Below are positions 26,465 to 36,000 of a stretch of 64,000 nt of DNA, one piece after another. The stretch's first letter is position 1, and every line of letters begins with the position of its first letter. Under the pieces are notes generated by a model. It ran no database searches. It was given only the letters and a program-made list of their open reading frames with translations, and had not been told where the DNA came from. Origin of the DNA: Fodinibius roseus (GTDB lineage Bacteria > Bacteroidota > Rhodothermia > Balneolales > Balneolaceae); NCBI RefSeq assembly GCF_900129315.1, contig NZ_FQUS01000007.1, positions 62,001-126,000 of the forward strand, read 5' to 3'. The position numbers were made by a program, and so were the translations under genes.

Positions 26465-27598
26465 TCAGGCGAACCGGTCCGTCAGCCGGTCAATCAGGTA
26501 GCCGCTCTCCTCGAGGGCCTGGTTGGCAAAGCTGCCGAAGAAATCGGTCACTGCTTCAAATTCCTTGATAAATCCTTCTTTATCGTCCTCTTTGACCATC
26601 CGGGTCAGCCGGTCGTTATGCTCGATAAAGTTAAGCAGCAGCTGCCGGCGTTCTTCATTGGCAAATACGATATCCGCATAGAGTTCGGCGCTCTGGGCAA
26701 AGATCCGCCCGGTCATCATGAGTTCTCCACGGTATATGGGACTGGAATACTCCAGGATGTCCCGGGGATCCAGGTCATAGGTTTTCATAAATGACCCGTG
26801 CAGCAGGGCTACGAAATGGCGCAGTCCCTGTACCAGGTGCATTACGTGATCGTGCTTTTGCGGGTCGGCTTCAATAACCCGCATTCCCCACAGCCGGGCT
26901 TGTTCCACCATCCATGCGGAGGCCGCTTCATCGCGTCCCACACAGGCGACCATAAGCTGCTTGGAGAGATTGTTGACGTCAGGGCCGTGCATGGGGTGGA
27001 GTCCCAGTACCGGACCGCTGTGCGCTTCTTTCATCACTTCGATGGGATCGGTCTTATTGCTCGTGAAGTCCGCAAGAACGGTACCCTTGTTTAACTTCGG
27101 GGCCAGGCGACGGATGACATCTGCCGTTACGTTGATGGGCACGGTGACAATAGCGAGGTCCAGCTTCGGGGCCATCTCCTCGAGTTCATACCAGTTGTGC
27201 TTATCGATTTTGTATACCGTGTGTCCCGATTGCTCGAAAATACGCGTATACAGCCGCCCCATCCCACCTCGGGCCCCCACAATTAACACGTGTTTGGGCT
27301 CTTCGGTGGCGCGCGGGAACTGGCTGGAGGACTGGCTGGCGCGGGAGGAGGCCATGATCATCCGCAGAAAATCTTCCGCCCAGTCGGGATCCAGTCCCCG
27401 CTCCCCGGCCATCTGTCGAAATTTGTCGGTTTTGTCGTCCTCCCGTTTGGGAGCAAAAATGGGCAGCTGGTTCCGGATCTTCTTTTCTATCACTTCATGT
27501 ACGATGCTGCTGCGTTCAGAAAGCAAATCCAGCAGCTGCCGGTCAATTTCGTCAATGCGGCTGCGCTGGGGTCCTAATTTTTTTTCGTCTTTTGTCAT
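26465..27598 (-). CDS. tyrA: Bifunctional chorismate mutase/prephenate dehydrogenase (T-protein)
   Basis: 377 residues combining two steps of tyrosine synthesis: chorismate to prephenate, then oxidative decarboxylation to 4-hydroxyphenylpyruvate. The N-terminal AroQ helix bundle (about 1-95) shows RIDEIDRQLLDLLSERS and the PKRE motif. The dehydrogenase follows with a Rossmann motif VLIVGARGGMGRLY near residue 110, SNKTDPIEVM and LHPMHGPDV. The fused layout matches enterobacterial TyrA and occurs in some Bacteroidota. It is transcribed away from uvrB. I do not see an ACT domain, so feedback control by tyrosine would act through the catalytic domains. Confidence 0.94.
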   Translation of the reverse strand: MTKDEKKLGPQRSRIDEIDRQLLDLLSERSSIVHEVIEKKIRNQLPIFAPKREDDKTDKFRQMAGERGLDPDWAEDFLRMIMASSRASQSSSQFPRATEEPKHVLIVGARGGMGRLYTRIFEQSGHTVYKIDKHNWYELEEMAPKLDLAIVTVPINVTADVIRRLAPKLNKGTVLADFTSNKTDPIEVMKEAHSGPVLGLHPMHGPDVNNLSKQLMVACVGRDEAASAWMVEQARLWGMRVIEADPQKHDHVMHLVQGLRHFVALLHGSFMKTYDLDPRDILEYSSPIYRGELMMTGRIFAQSAELYADIVFANEERRQLLLNFIEHNDRLTRMVKEDDKEGFIKEFEAVTDFFGSFANQALEESGYLIDRLTDRFA

Positions 27599-27815
27599 GC
27601 TATCTTGTAATTAACCAAACTGTTTTGTGTAAAGCGAAGCCGTTAAATTAAAGTTTTACTATCAATTGCCCTAAAAAAATGTGATTTTTATAGAATGATT
27701 ATGTGCCGATTTCGTTTTCTTATAAGGTACATAAAGCTGAAATCGCAGGACCCGGAGACCTCCTGCTTCCGGAAGCCCTTCCCTGCAGTCTTAACAGGAA
27801 AAATACAGTTATCAG

Positions 27816-29864
27816 ATGTCTCAATTTGATTTACAATCTCCCTGGCCTCCGGCCGGTGATCAGCCCAATGCCATCAAAGAGCTGGTGGAAGGCGTTGAAA
27901 AAGGCGACAAGTACCAGACGCTGCTGGGCATAACCGGTTCCGGGAAGACCAGAACCATTGCCGACGTGATCGACCAGGTGGAGCGGCCCACGCTGGTGAT
28001 GAGCCACAACAAGACCCTGGCCGCTCAACTGTATCGCGAGCTCAGTGATTTTTTCCCGAACAACCGGGTGGAGTTTTTCATTTCCTATTATGACTACTAT
28101 CAGCCGGAGGCCTACCTCTCTTCTCAGGATAAATATATTGAAAAAGACCTGTCAATCAACGATGAGATACAGCGGCTTCGGCTGCGGGCGACCAGCTCGC
28201 TGCTGTCCGGCAAAAGGGATGTCATCATCGTTTCATCGGTGAGCTGTATTTACGGTATCGGGTCGCCCTCGGAGTATGCAAAGCTGATTATCAAGCTTCA
28301 AAGCGGGATGGAGATCCCCCGGAACAAGCTGCTCTATGACCTGGTGGACCTGCACTATACGCGCAACGACCGGGAATTCAGCAGGGGAACCTTCCGGGTG
28401 CGGGGGGATGTGGTGGACCTGTATCCCGCCTATGCCGAGGACGGACTGCGGATTTCTTTTTGGGGCGATGAAATTGAGAAGATGGAGATCGTGGATACCG
28501 ATTCCGGGAATGTGCTGGAGCAGGTGGACGAGTTTCATATCTATCCCGCATCGCATTATGTGACGACCCAGGACCGGCTGGAGCAGGCGATCGACCAGAT
28601 ACGCGATGAGCTGCACTGGCGGGTCGGCACGCTTACGGACGAAGGCAAGCACCTGGAGGCGAAGCGGCTGGAGCAGCGCACGCTTTTTGATATCGAGATG
28701 ATGCAGGAGATCGGCTATTGTTCCGGCATCGAAAACTACTCGCGATACCTGAGCAATCGAAAGCCTGGAGAGCGTCCCTATTGCCTTTTTGATTATTTTC
28801 CCGATGATTTTCTGCTGGTGGTGGATGAAAGTCACCAGACGGTCCCGCAGATATCGGCGATGTACGGCGGGGACCGGTCCCGGAAGACCGAGCTGGTAGA
28901 GCACGGTTTCCGGTTGCCGTCGGCGCTGGATAACCGTCCGCTCACCTTCGAAGAGTGGGAGAGCGTGACCAACCAGGCTATTTTTGTGAGCGCGACCCCC
29001 AGCGATTATGAGCTTGAGAAGAGCGGCGGCGTCTTTGTGGAACAGATCGTGCGTCCCACCGGACTGATGGAGCCGGAGATTGAAGTACGTCCCGTCGACA
29101 ACCAGATCGACGACCTGCTGGAAGAGATCCGCAAGCGGGTGGAGGAAGGAGACCGGGTGCTCTGCATTACGCTGACGAAACGATTGAGTGAAGAGCTGAG
29201 CGAGTACCTGAAAAGTGTGGGGATCTCGGCCGCGTACATGCACAGCGAACTCAGTGCCATGGAGCGGGTGGAGGTGCTTTTTAAATTCCGGCGCGGGGAC
29301 TTCGATGTGCTGGTTGGGATCAACCTGCTGCGGGAGGGGATCGATATCCCCGAACTGAGCCTGGTGGCCATCCTGGATGCCGACAAAGAAGGGTTTCTGC
29401 GGTCCGAAACCTCCCTCTTCCAGATCGTGGGACGGGCGGCCCGAAACGTCAACGGCAAGGCGATCATGTATGCCGATAACATTACCGACAGCATGCGGAC
29501 CGTCATCGAGGAAACGGAGCGCCGCCGCAAGATTCAGAAGGAATACAACGAAGAACACGGGATTACCCCGAAGACCATCGAAAAAGAGCTCAAGCCGCTC
29601 GTGGATCCGGCCCTCATATCTTCCCGGAATTTCGACCTTGATGACGAGGATGAAGTATCCAAGGAGCCCCTTGAAATGGTGAAAGTAGCCGAGGAAGGCA
29701 TTAAGTACAAAGCCAATCCCGCGATGAAGGAGATCACGTTCGACAACAAGGAGAAGTTCCTGGAGTACCTGCACGACTCGATGAAGACGGCCGCCCGGAA
29801 TATGGAGTTTGAAGAGGCTGCCCGCATCCGGGATCAGATTGAACAGCTGAAGGGGGAGCTTTAG
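27816..29864 (+). CDS. uvrB: Excinuclease ABC subunit B
   Basis: DNA damage-verification helicase of nucleotide excision repair. 682 residues with Walker A GITGSGKT near residue 38, the beta-hairpin YYDYYQPEAY near residue 92, helicase motifs VVDESHQTVPQ and FVSATPSDYE, INLLREGIDIPE, QIVGRAARN, and a C-terminal UVR domain (about 645-680, MEFEEAARIRDQI) that meets UvrC. The length is standard. The long open frame on the opposite strand is a shadow. uvrA and uvrC are outside the window. Confidence 0.98.
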   Translation: MSQFDLQSPWPPAGDQPNAIKELVEGVEKGDKYQTLLGITGSGKTRTIADVIDQVERPTLVMSHNKTLAAQLYRELSDFFPNNRVEFFISYYDYYQPEAYLSSQDKYIEKDLSINDEIQRLRLRATSSLLSGKRDVIIVSSVSCIYGIGSPSEYAKLIIKLQSGMEIPRNKLLYDLVDLHYTRNDREFSRGTFRVRGDVVDLYPAYAEDGLRISFWGDEIEKMEIVDTDSGNVLEQVDEFHIYPASHYVTTQDRLEQAIDQIRDELHWRVGTLTDEGKHLEAKRLEQRTLFDIEMMQEIGYCSGIENYSRYLSNRKPGERPYCLFDYFPDDFLLVVDESHQTVPQISAMYGGDRSRKTELVEHGFRLPSALDNRPLTFEEWESVTNQAIFVSATPSDYELEKSGGVFVEQIVRPTGLMEPEIEVRPVDNQIDDLLEEIRKRVEEGDRVLCITLTKRLSEELSEYLKSVGISAAYMHSELSAMERVEVLFKFRRGDFDVLVGINLLREGIDIPELSLVAILDADKEGFLRSETSLFQIVGRAARNVNGKAIMYADNITDSMRTVIEETERRRKIQKEYNEEHGITPKTIEKELKPLVDPALISSRNFDLDDEDEVSKEPLEMVKVAEEGIKYKANPAMKEITFDNKEKFLEYLHDSMKTAARNMEFEEAARIRDQIEQLKGEL

Positions 29865-29874
29865 ATTACCGTTC

Positions 29875-30018
29875 ATTGTTATTGGTTATGACACGGCCAC
29901 AAGAGGCATGAAAGTTGAATGGCAGCACTCGCACCGCCTCTGAAAAAGGGATATACGATTTTTTAATTTGCCAGCAGCCTACAGTGATGTAACCAATAAC
30001 GGATAACCAATAATCAAT
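29875..30018. repeat. Inverted repeat between uvrB and the methyltransferase gene
   Basis: ATTGTTATTGGTTAT (29875-29889) is complementary, with a one-base difference in register, to ATAACCAATAATCAAT (30003-30018). A second partial right arm lies at 29990-30000 (TAACCAATAAC). The arms enclose about 110 bp without a gene. Confidence 0.6.
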
Positions 30019-30026
30019 AACCAGGA

Positions 30027-30578
30027 ATGAGTACGCTTACCTATCTGAAAAGTTTCTTCAAAGACAAGGATGTCGCTTCCGTGACCCCCACCTCTAAGTT
30101 TTGCATCCGCCGGGTATGCCGGCCGATCGACTTAAGCCGGGATCAGACGATCGTGGAATACGGAGCGGGCGCCGGCGTTTTTGCAGACTACCTGCTGCCC
30201 AGAATGACCCCGGGCTCCCGGCTGATCCTTTTTGAAACCAACGAGCTGTTGTTTGAAAAGCTGCGGGAAATTGATGATCCCCGGGTCTCGCTGTTCGACC
30301 AAAGCGTGGAGTTTGTCACGGATCTGCTGGGGGATGAGCTGATCGGCAGGACCGATTTCATTATTTCCGGCATTCCTTTTTCCTTTTTGGATGAGCAGTC
30401 CAAAGCCTCGGTGCTTCAGCAGAGCGTAGACCTGCTGAAAGAGGGCGGAAAGTTCCTGGCCTATCAGACCTCCGGACATCTCAAAGAACCGCTCCGGAAC
30501 GCATTCGGGAACCTCAAGACCAGCTGGGAGTGGCGGAACATCCCTCCGATGACCATCTATGAGGCGGAGAAGCGGTAG
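30027..30578 (+). CDS. Class I SAM-dependent methyltransferase (PmtA/KsgA-like)
   Basis: 183 residues with no signal peptide. The opening ASVTPTSKFCIRRV and SAM motif I IVEYGAGAGVFADYLL near residue 45 are typical of the small branch of phospholipid N-methyltransferases and rRNA adenine dimethylase-like enzymes. FETNELLFEKL supplies the acidic ribose-binding residue, and IISGIPFSFL replaces the usual NPPY-type motif IV. Amine-lipid methylation is the better guess; a nucleic-acid target cannot be excluded. It may be cotranscribed with uvrB, 162 bp upstream. Confidence 0.72.
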   Translation: MSTLTYLKSFFKDKDVASVTPTSKFCIRRVCRPIDLSRDQTIVEYGAGAGVFADYLLPRMTPGSRLILFETNELLFEKLREIDDPRVSLFDQSVEFVTDLLGDELIGRTDFIISGIPFSFLDEQSKASVLQQSVDLLKEGGKFLAYQTSGHLKEPLRNAFGNLKTSWEWRNIPPMTIYEAEKR

Positions 30579-31063
30579 TGAAAAGGCAATAAGAAAAGGA
30601 TAGATGTATCCCTCCTGTCAACTGTTTCCTATTTTGCATTAATCTTAATTAATTAGTGTATACAAATAATTTACATTAGTTATATTAACTATTTATGATT
30701 TTTAATAGTATTATTTTATATAAAAAATATTTTTTATTAGTTCGCGAAAAATAATTATCTATTAGGAGGTTTTTGAAAAAGCAGGAATTTCAGTCAATTT
30801 CGTAGCCCTTTGCAACGGCACTCAAATTTGAGCTATACGTACTGTTCGATATGCCAAACTATATCAACGGCTTAATCTTTAATTTCTACTATTTCATTAA
30901 TAATCCGGGATAAGCGCATGCGAGGATGTTGAATATGCAAGTAGGCAGAAATTTGCCAGAAGAAAGGTTTTGCAAAGGGTATCATTAAAGCAACAGGATG
31001 GTTTATTACTGGGTTTTGACCGTTGATATGCGACCGTTAGGAACATAAAGACGACATTGAACA
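30579..31063. other. Regulatory region upstream of the ECF sigma gene
   Basis: About 485 bp. Positions 30640-30760 are extremely AT-rich with many A/T runs, suggesting bent DNA or an AT-rich promoter. The right half is occupied by enlarged repeat copy E (30768-30979). About 84 bp separate that repeat from the TTG start of the sigma gene. Confidence 0.55.
30768..30979 (-). repeat. Dispersed palindromic repeat, copy E (enlarged)
   Basis: About 212 bp, in reverse orientation. The ends GGTTTTTGAAAAAGCAGG (30768-30785) and AAAGGTTTTGCAAAGGGT match the family termini. Read in the repeat's direction it keeps TTCAACATCCTCGCATGC, the family loop motif, but carries about 70 extra bases between the loop and the far end. 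It lies directly upstream of the ECF sigma gene. Confidence 0.65.
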
Positions 31064-31642
31064 TTGTCTGAGCAGATTTCTTTTAAAGACATTCGCAAAG
31101 GGGATGAGGAAGCCTTTGAAAAGCTTTTCCGGCAGTACTATAAGCAGTTGTACCGGTTCGTCTGGGGATATGTGGAGTCCCGTGCGGTAGCGGAAGAGCT
31201 GGTACAGGATGTTTTTTTAACCATTTGGGAAGAACGGGAGGACATAACCATTGAGCGGTCCCTGAAATCCTACCTGTTCGGTGCCGCCCGCAACAAGAGC
31301 ATTGACTGGCTGCGCCACCAAAAGGTCGAAAAAGCTTGGCGGAAAGAGGAGAAAAAAAGGAAACAGGCGCAAGAGCGGCCCGGCTTGAACCGCCAGCTCC
31401 ATAACCGGCAGATGCTCAGGGAGGTCAAGCGGACGATCCGGGACCTCCCGCAAAGACAGCGGGAAGTGTTCATGCTTAGCCGGTATGAGCAGATGACGTA
31501 CAGGGAGATAGCGAAGACGCTGGAAATTTCAGAAAGTACGGTAGAGACCCATATGAGCCGGGCCCTGGAGTCCCTTCGCAACAAATTCATGCCCCTGCTT
31601 ACCCTGGCAGGCGGCGTGTTGCTTGTCCCCCCTGTTTTTTAA
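31064..31642 (+). CDS. FecI-type ECF sigma-70 factor
   Basis: 192 residues. Sigma region 2 (about 15-85) contains FRQYYKQLYRFVWGY and AEELVQDVFLTIWEER. Region 4 (about 120-175) contains LPQRQREVFMLSRYEQMTYREIA and SESTVETHMSRALESL. The hydrophobic tail LLTLAGGVLLVPPVF is common in Bacteroidota FecI-like factors. TTG at 31064 is the only start available, since TGA precedes it two codons upstream. It should be held by the FecR protein encoded next and direct transcription of the susCD operon. Confidence 0.93.
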   Translation: MSEQISFKDIRKGDEEAFEKLFRQYYKQLYRFVWGYVESRAVAEELVQDVFLTIWEEREDITIERSLKSYLFGAARNKSIDWLRHQKVEKAWRKEEKKRKQAQERPGLNRQLHNRQMLREVKRTIRDLPQRQREVFMLSRYEQMTYREIAKTLEISESTVETHMSRALESLRNKFMPLLTLAGGVLLVPPVF

Positions 31643-32003
31643 AAGACCTTTGCAAAATTTCGCCATCTCATACTCAATCTTCTGCCGTTCTTTCCGGTTT
31701 TTCCATAAAGCCCGGAAGGCATGGCGGACTTGGCAACCCTACTGCTACTCCGCCGTATTTGACCGGATACCGAGGGTTTTTGTTAAATAGTTCCCCATTT
31801 GTCTCAAAAAGACCTCAAAATACGACTTAATTTGTCCGGCTCTTCCGGCGTCTCTAAGTCCGCCAGACGACTCATCTCGGTTATTCCGATTTTTTTTAAA
31901 AAAAGATGTAGGGGTAAACCTCTGCCCGCACGTCACACCTGTAGAAAGCAGGAAATACATGCTACTGCTGTTATTTGCTATCAGGAATTCAACTTTTTAA
32001 TAA
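31643..32003. other. Spacer between the ECF sigma and FecR genes
   Basis: About 360 bp with no gene. It starts with CCTTTGCAAAA (31648-31658), like the end of the dispersed repeat. A perfect 9-base inverted repeat, GGCGGACTT (31723-31731) and AAGTCCGCC (31856-31864), encloses the middle. Confidence 0.5.
31888..31945 (+). promoter_or_regulatory. Possible conserved sigma/anti-sigma spacer motif upstream of fecR
   Basis: A T/A tract followed by GATGTAGGGGTAAACC and then a CACGTC-like element. From memory, a similar T-tract, TAGGGGTA and ACGTC pattern recurs before FecR genes in Bacteroidota; its function is not known to me. It may be a promoter or leader for fecR-susCD. Confidence 0.35.
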
Positions 32004-33074
32004 ATGTACCCGGAGCAAGTCAAAAATTACATTTCAGGAAGCTACTCGGCCGAGGACAAGGCATTTGTCGAGCAATGGGTCAAAGAGAAGCCGGGCCGGC
32101 AAAAGAAACTCAAAGAACTCAAGGCGGTGTGGGAAAAGACCGGGTCGCTCCGGCTCCTCGAAGAGGAAGATGTTACCAGCGCATGGTATTCATTTAAGAC
32201 AAAAATGGAGGAAAAATCAGCGCCAAAGTATCCTTCCGCAGCCGGCCATTCGAATTACTATAAAACGAATTACCGTACAAAAAAGGGCGTCACCTCCTGG
32301 TCCGTGCTGTTTAAGGCGGCGGCTGTGTTGCTTGTGGCGGCGGGACTTTTTTCCGTTTACCTGTCTGAATACGCTCCCACTGAAGAAGCGACGGTCTCGG
32401 AAGCGCCCGTTGAGCATACGATACGATCGGAACGGGGAGAGCGGGCCACGTTTCGGCTAAGCGACGGGACGATAGCTACGCTGAATGCGGGAAGCACGAT
32501 CCGGTACAGCGAGTCCTTCGGAAAAAACACCCGTGAAATAGCATTGGAGGGCGAAGCATACTTCAGGGTCAATAATGAAGGTCAAACGGATCCCTTTGTT
32601 GTAAACACCGAAAAAGCAAGCGTCAGGGATATAGGCACGGAATTTAATGTGAGAGCCTACAACACTGAAAATACGGATATAGTCGTATCAAAAGGCCGGG
32701 TAGAAGTGTCGACTTTAAAGGATTCAGCCGCGACAGGCAACCGGGTGACTGTCACAGGCGGGGATATGGTTCGCGTGACCGGCGAAAATTCACCGCTGGT
32801 GGTACAAAAGGCAGACCTCGAATATGCGCTCGCCTGGCTCGATGAAAAACTAATGTTTAAAAAAGAACCCTTCCGGGACATTAAGAAAAGGCTTGAACGA
32901 TTTTATGACGTACATATAACGGTCAAAGACAGTGTGCTGAACAGCAAGAAAATAACAGCCTCCTTTGAGGAGGAAGAATTGGAACAGGTGATACGCGTAT
33001 TGGCGCTCTCACTGAATGCGGAATATGAGATAAGCGGAAGGACGGTCTTGTTAAAGAGGAAGGATCAGCAATAA
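32004..33074 (+). CDS. FecR family anti-sigma factor
   Basis: 356 residues. A short cytoplasmic part (about 1-95) that binds the sigma factor precedes one membrane helix (about 98-118). The periplasmic FecR domain follows (about 135-235, with TLNAGSTIRY and ALEGEAYFRV). A C-terminal STN-like DUF4974 domain ends the protein (about 285-352, KKEPFRDIKKRLERFYDV). It should receive a signal from the STN domain of the SusC protein encoded next and release the sigma factor. It starts 13 bp before susC. Confidence 0.95.
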   Translation: MYPEQVKNYISGSYSAEDKAFVEQWVKEKPGRQKKLKELKAVWEKTGSLRLLEEEDVTSAWYSFKTKMEEKSAPKYPSAAGHSNYYKTNYRTKKGVTSWSVLFKAAAVLLVAAGLFSVYLSEYAPTEEATVSEAPVEHTIRSERGERATFRLSDGTIATLNAGSTIRYSESFGKNTREIALEGEAYFRVNNEGQTDPFVVNTEKASVRDIGTEFNVRAYNTENTDIVVSKGRVEVSTLKDSAATGNRVTVTGGDMVRVTGENSPLVVQKADLEYALAWLDEKLMFKKEPFRDIKKRLERFYDVHITVKDSVLNSKKITASFEEEELEQVIRVLALSLNAEYEISGRTVLLKRKDQQ

Positions 33075-33087
33075 TATCACAAAAAAG

Positions 33088-36000
33088 ATGTCGAAAATAA
33101 GTAAAAGCCAGAGCAGAGGATTCGTGCTATCAATCGTAATGGTTATGGGACTTACCCTTTCATTGAGCGGGCAAAATATTACGGAAGTGCTTTCAACAAC
33201 CGGGATGAACCAGGGAAGCTCCTCCCAGGTTGTACAAAACCGGGTGTATACGATTGACCGGCCGGTCAGGGGCCTGGGGAATATCCTGGCATACCTGGAG
33301 AAGGAAACGGGACTTACCTTCGTCTATCGGCAGGAACTGGTCGCCCCTTATTCCGACATGAGCCTGCAGGAAGACAGCCGAAATACCCTGGAGGGATTTT
33401 TAAACGATCTGCTCGAAGGTACCCCGCTTTCGTATACGGTATCCCGGGATTACATTGTTCTGACGGATAAAAGAAGCTTGCGAGCTGCGCTGCAGGATAC
33501 GGTTATAAAAGGGGAGGTAAGGGATGCCGCCAGCAATGAGACAATGCCCGGGGTCAATATAAAGGTAAAGGGGACCCCCCGGGGCGTTTCTACCGGTAAA
33601 GAGGGTAAGTATGAGCTGGTGGTGCCCACCCTGCGGGATACGCTGCTCTTTTCGTTTATCGGCTATAAAAATAAAGAAGTGCCGATCAACGGGAGAACCC
33701 TGCTGAATGTAACCCTGGAGCAGGAGACCTCCGAATTGTCTGAAGTCGTGGTAACCGGCGTTGTTAACCGGGAGGCTCAAAGTTTCACCGGCTCGCATGT
33801 CACCATCAGCAATGAGGAATTAAAGCGGGCGGGCGGCAACGACAACCTGTTCAAATCGCTTCAGAATATCGATCCCGCCTTTGTGGTATTTGAAGACCTG
33901 GCCCAAGGATCGAACCCGAACAGCCTGCCGGAAATGCAGCTGCGCGGCACGTCCACCTTTCCGGCTGAGGAGACCGGGCTGAGCTCGGAGCTCAAGGGAA
34001 ACTACCTGAAGAGCCCGAACCAGCCGCTGTTCATCCTGGATGGCTTCGAGACCACCGCTGAGGACGTGTTTGACCTGGATGTGAACCGCGTGGAGAGTAT
34101 CACGATCCTGAAGGACGCCTCCGCCAAGGCGTTGTACGGGTCGAAAGCAGCGAACGGGGTGGTCGTCATCGAAACCAAGCAGCTGTATGCCACCGATCCC
34201 ATTATTACCTACAATGCCAATATGTTTGTAGAGGCTCCGGACCTGTCCAGCTATAACCTTACGAATGCACTGGAAAAGCTGGAAGCCGAACGCATCGACG
34301 GGGTCTATGAGGATGATGATCCCCAGGATTATATTGCCTTGCAGCAAACCTACAACGCTCGCCTGAAACGGGCGCGAGAGGGACTCAATACCGACTGGAT
34401 GTCCAAACCGCTGCGCAATGCCGTAGGCCAGGATCACTCGATATCCGTTGAGCTGGGGACCGAAGACTTGAAACTTCTGGGGGGCGTATCGTTTGGTGAC
34501 GACCAGGGGGTTATGAAAGGATCCTACCGCAGGAACCTGTCGGGTAATATCAAAGCCTCCTACCGGGTAGATAACTTTTTGCTCAGGAACAACCTGCAGG
34601 TGAATAAAAAAAGCACGCGGAATTCGCCCTATGGCGAGTTTGCCGAGTACTCGCGAATGAATCCCTACTGGACCGCCGAAAACCCCGACGGGAGCATTCC
34701 CTACTATGCAGAAGTAGGAGTCTATCAAAATACGAGTGGGGCGGTTTCCAGCAATGTCCGGTTTACAAACCCGCTTTACAACTCTACGCTGGATTCCAAA
34801 AACAGCTCCAGCTACCTGAATTTCAAAAACAATTTTTACCTGGAATGGCATATCCTGCCCGAGCTCAGAACAACCGCCCGGGTGAGCGTAAGTACCTGGG
34901 ATAACGAAGCGGATGAGTTCTACCCGGCCGAACACACTATGTTTGAGAGGGGAGTATACCTTGACCAACCGGAGAGAAAGGGATTATACCAGCTGAACAG
35001 CGGGGAGCGCAACAGCTTGTCCGGCGACCTGAATATGACCTATACCAATGAAATCGGGAAACATTTTTATATGGGGAATGCGGGCTTCAAGATCAGCGAG
35101 GAGAACTACAGCGAGCTTATTCACACGGTGGAGGGGTTCCCCAGCGAGCGGCTCAATGACCCTATTTTCGGCCGGTCGTATGCATTGGATTCCAACCCGG
35201 ATGGAGTGGAGGGGATAAACCGGGAGGTCAGCCTGCTGGGCATCGGCTCCTACATGTATGACGAGCGGTATATGGCCGACCTGACGCTGCGGAGCAGTGC
35301 TTCTTCTCAGTTCGGAGCCGACAAGCGCTGGGCCGGTTTGTGGAGTTTCGGTCTCGGCTGGAACCTGCACAACGAGTCGTTTCTGAAGGACCAGCAGGTT
35401 GTGGACCGGCTGAAGCTCCGGGGATCGGTCGGTTCCACCGGGAATCAGAATTTCAGGACGAACGAGTCGATCAGCACGTATTCCTACTACCTGCAGTCGT
35501 TTTACGATGGGTTTGTGGGATCCTATACGCAGAATATGGCGAATCCGGGTCTGCAGTGGGAGAGCAAATTCGATTACAATGCGGGGATAGACGCAGACCT
35601 CGCCAACCTGTCCCTGCGATTCGACTACTACGAAAGCTATACGGAAAATCTGGTGACCGATCTCACCATCCCGAGCTCCACCGGCTTTACAACGGTCAAG
35701 GAAAATGTCGGGCGGATCAAAAACAGCGGGATCGAGGTCAAGGCCTCCTACCTGCTGGTCTCGCGAAGCGAGGGATTTCTATCCCTGAATGTCGGCGTTG
35801 CTACCAACAAGAATGAAATCATTGACCTGTCGGAGGCCATGAGCAATCACAACGAGAGGCTCGAAGAGCAGGCTGCCAACCGGTCAAACAGTGAGCCGGT
35901 CCTTAAATATGAAGACGGGCGGTCCATGAACGATATCTGGGCTGTGCCGTCTATGGGGATCGATCCGGCTACCGGGAATGAAATCTACGTGAAGCGGGAC

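Noticed and set aside
28233-29876. 547-codon open frame antisense to uvrB
   Set aside because: uvrB is certain from end to end; the opposite-strand frame has no family pattern and arises from G+C-rich codon use.
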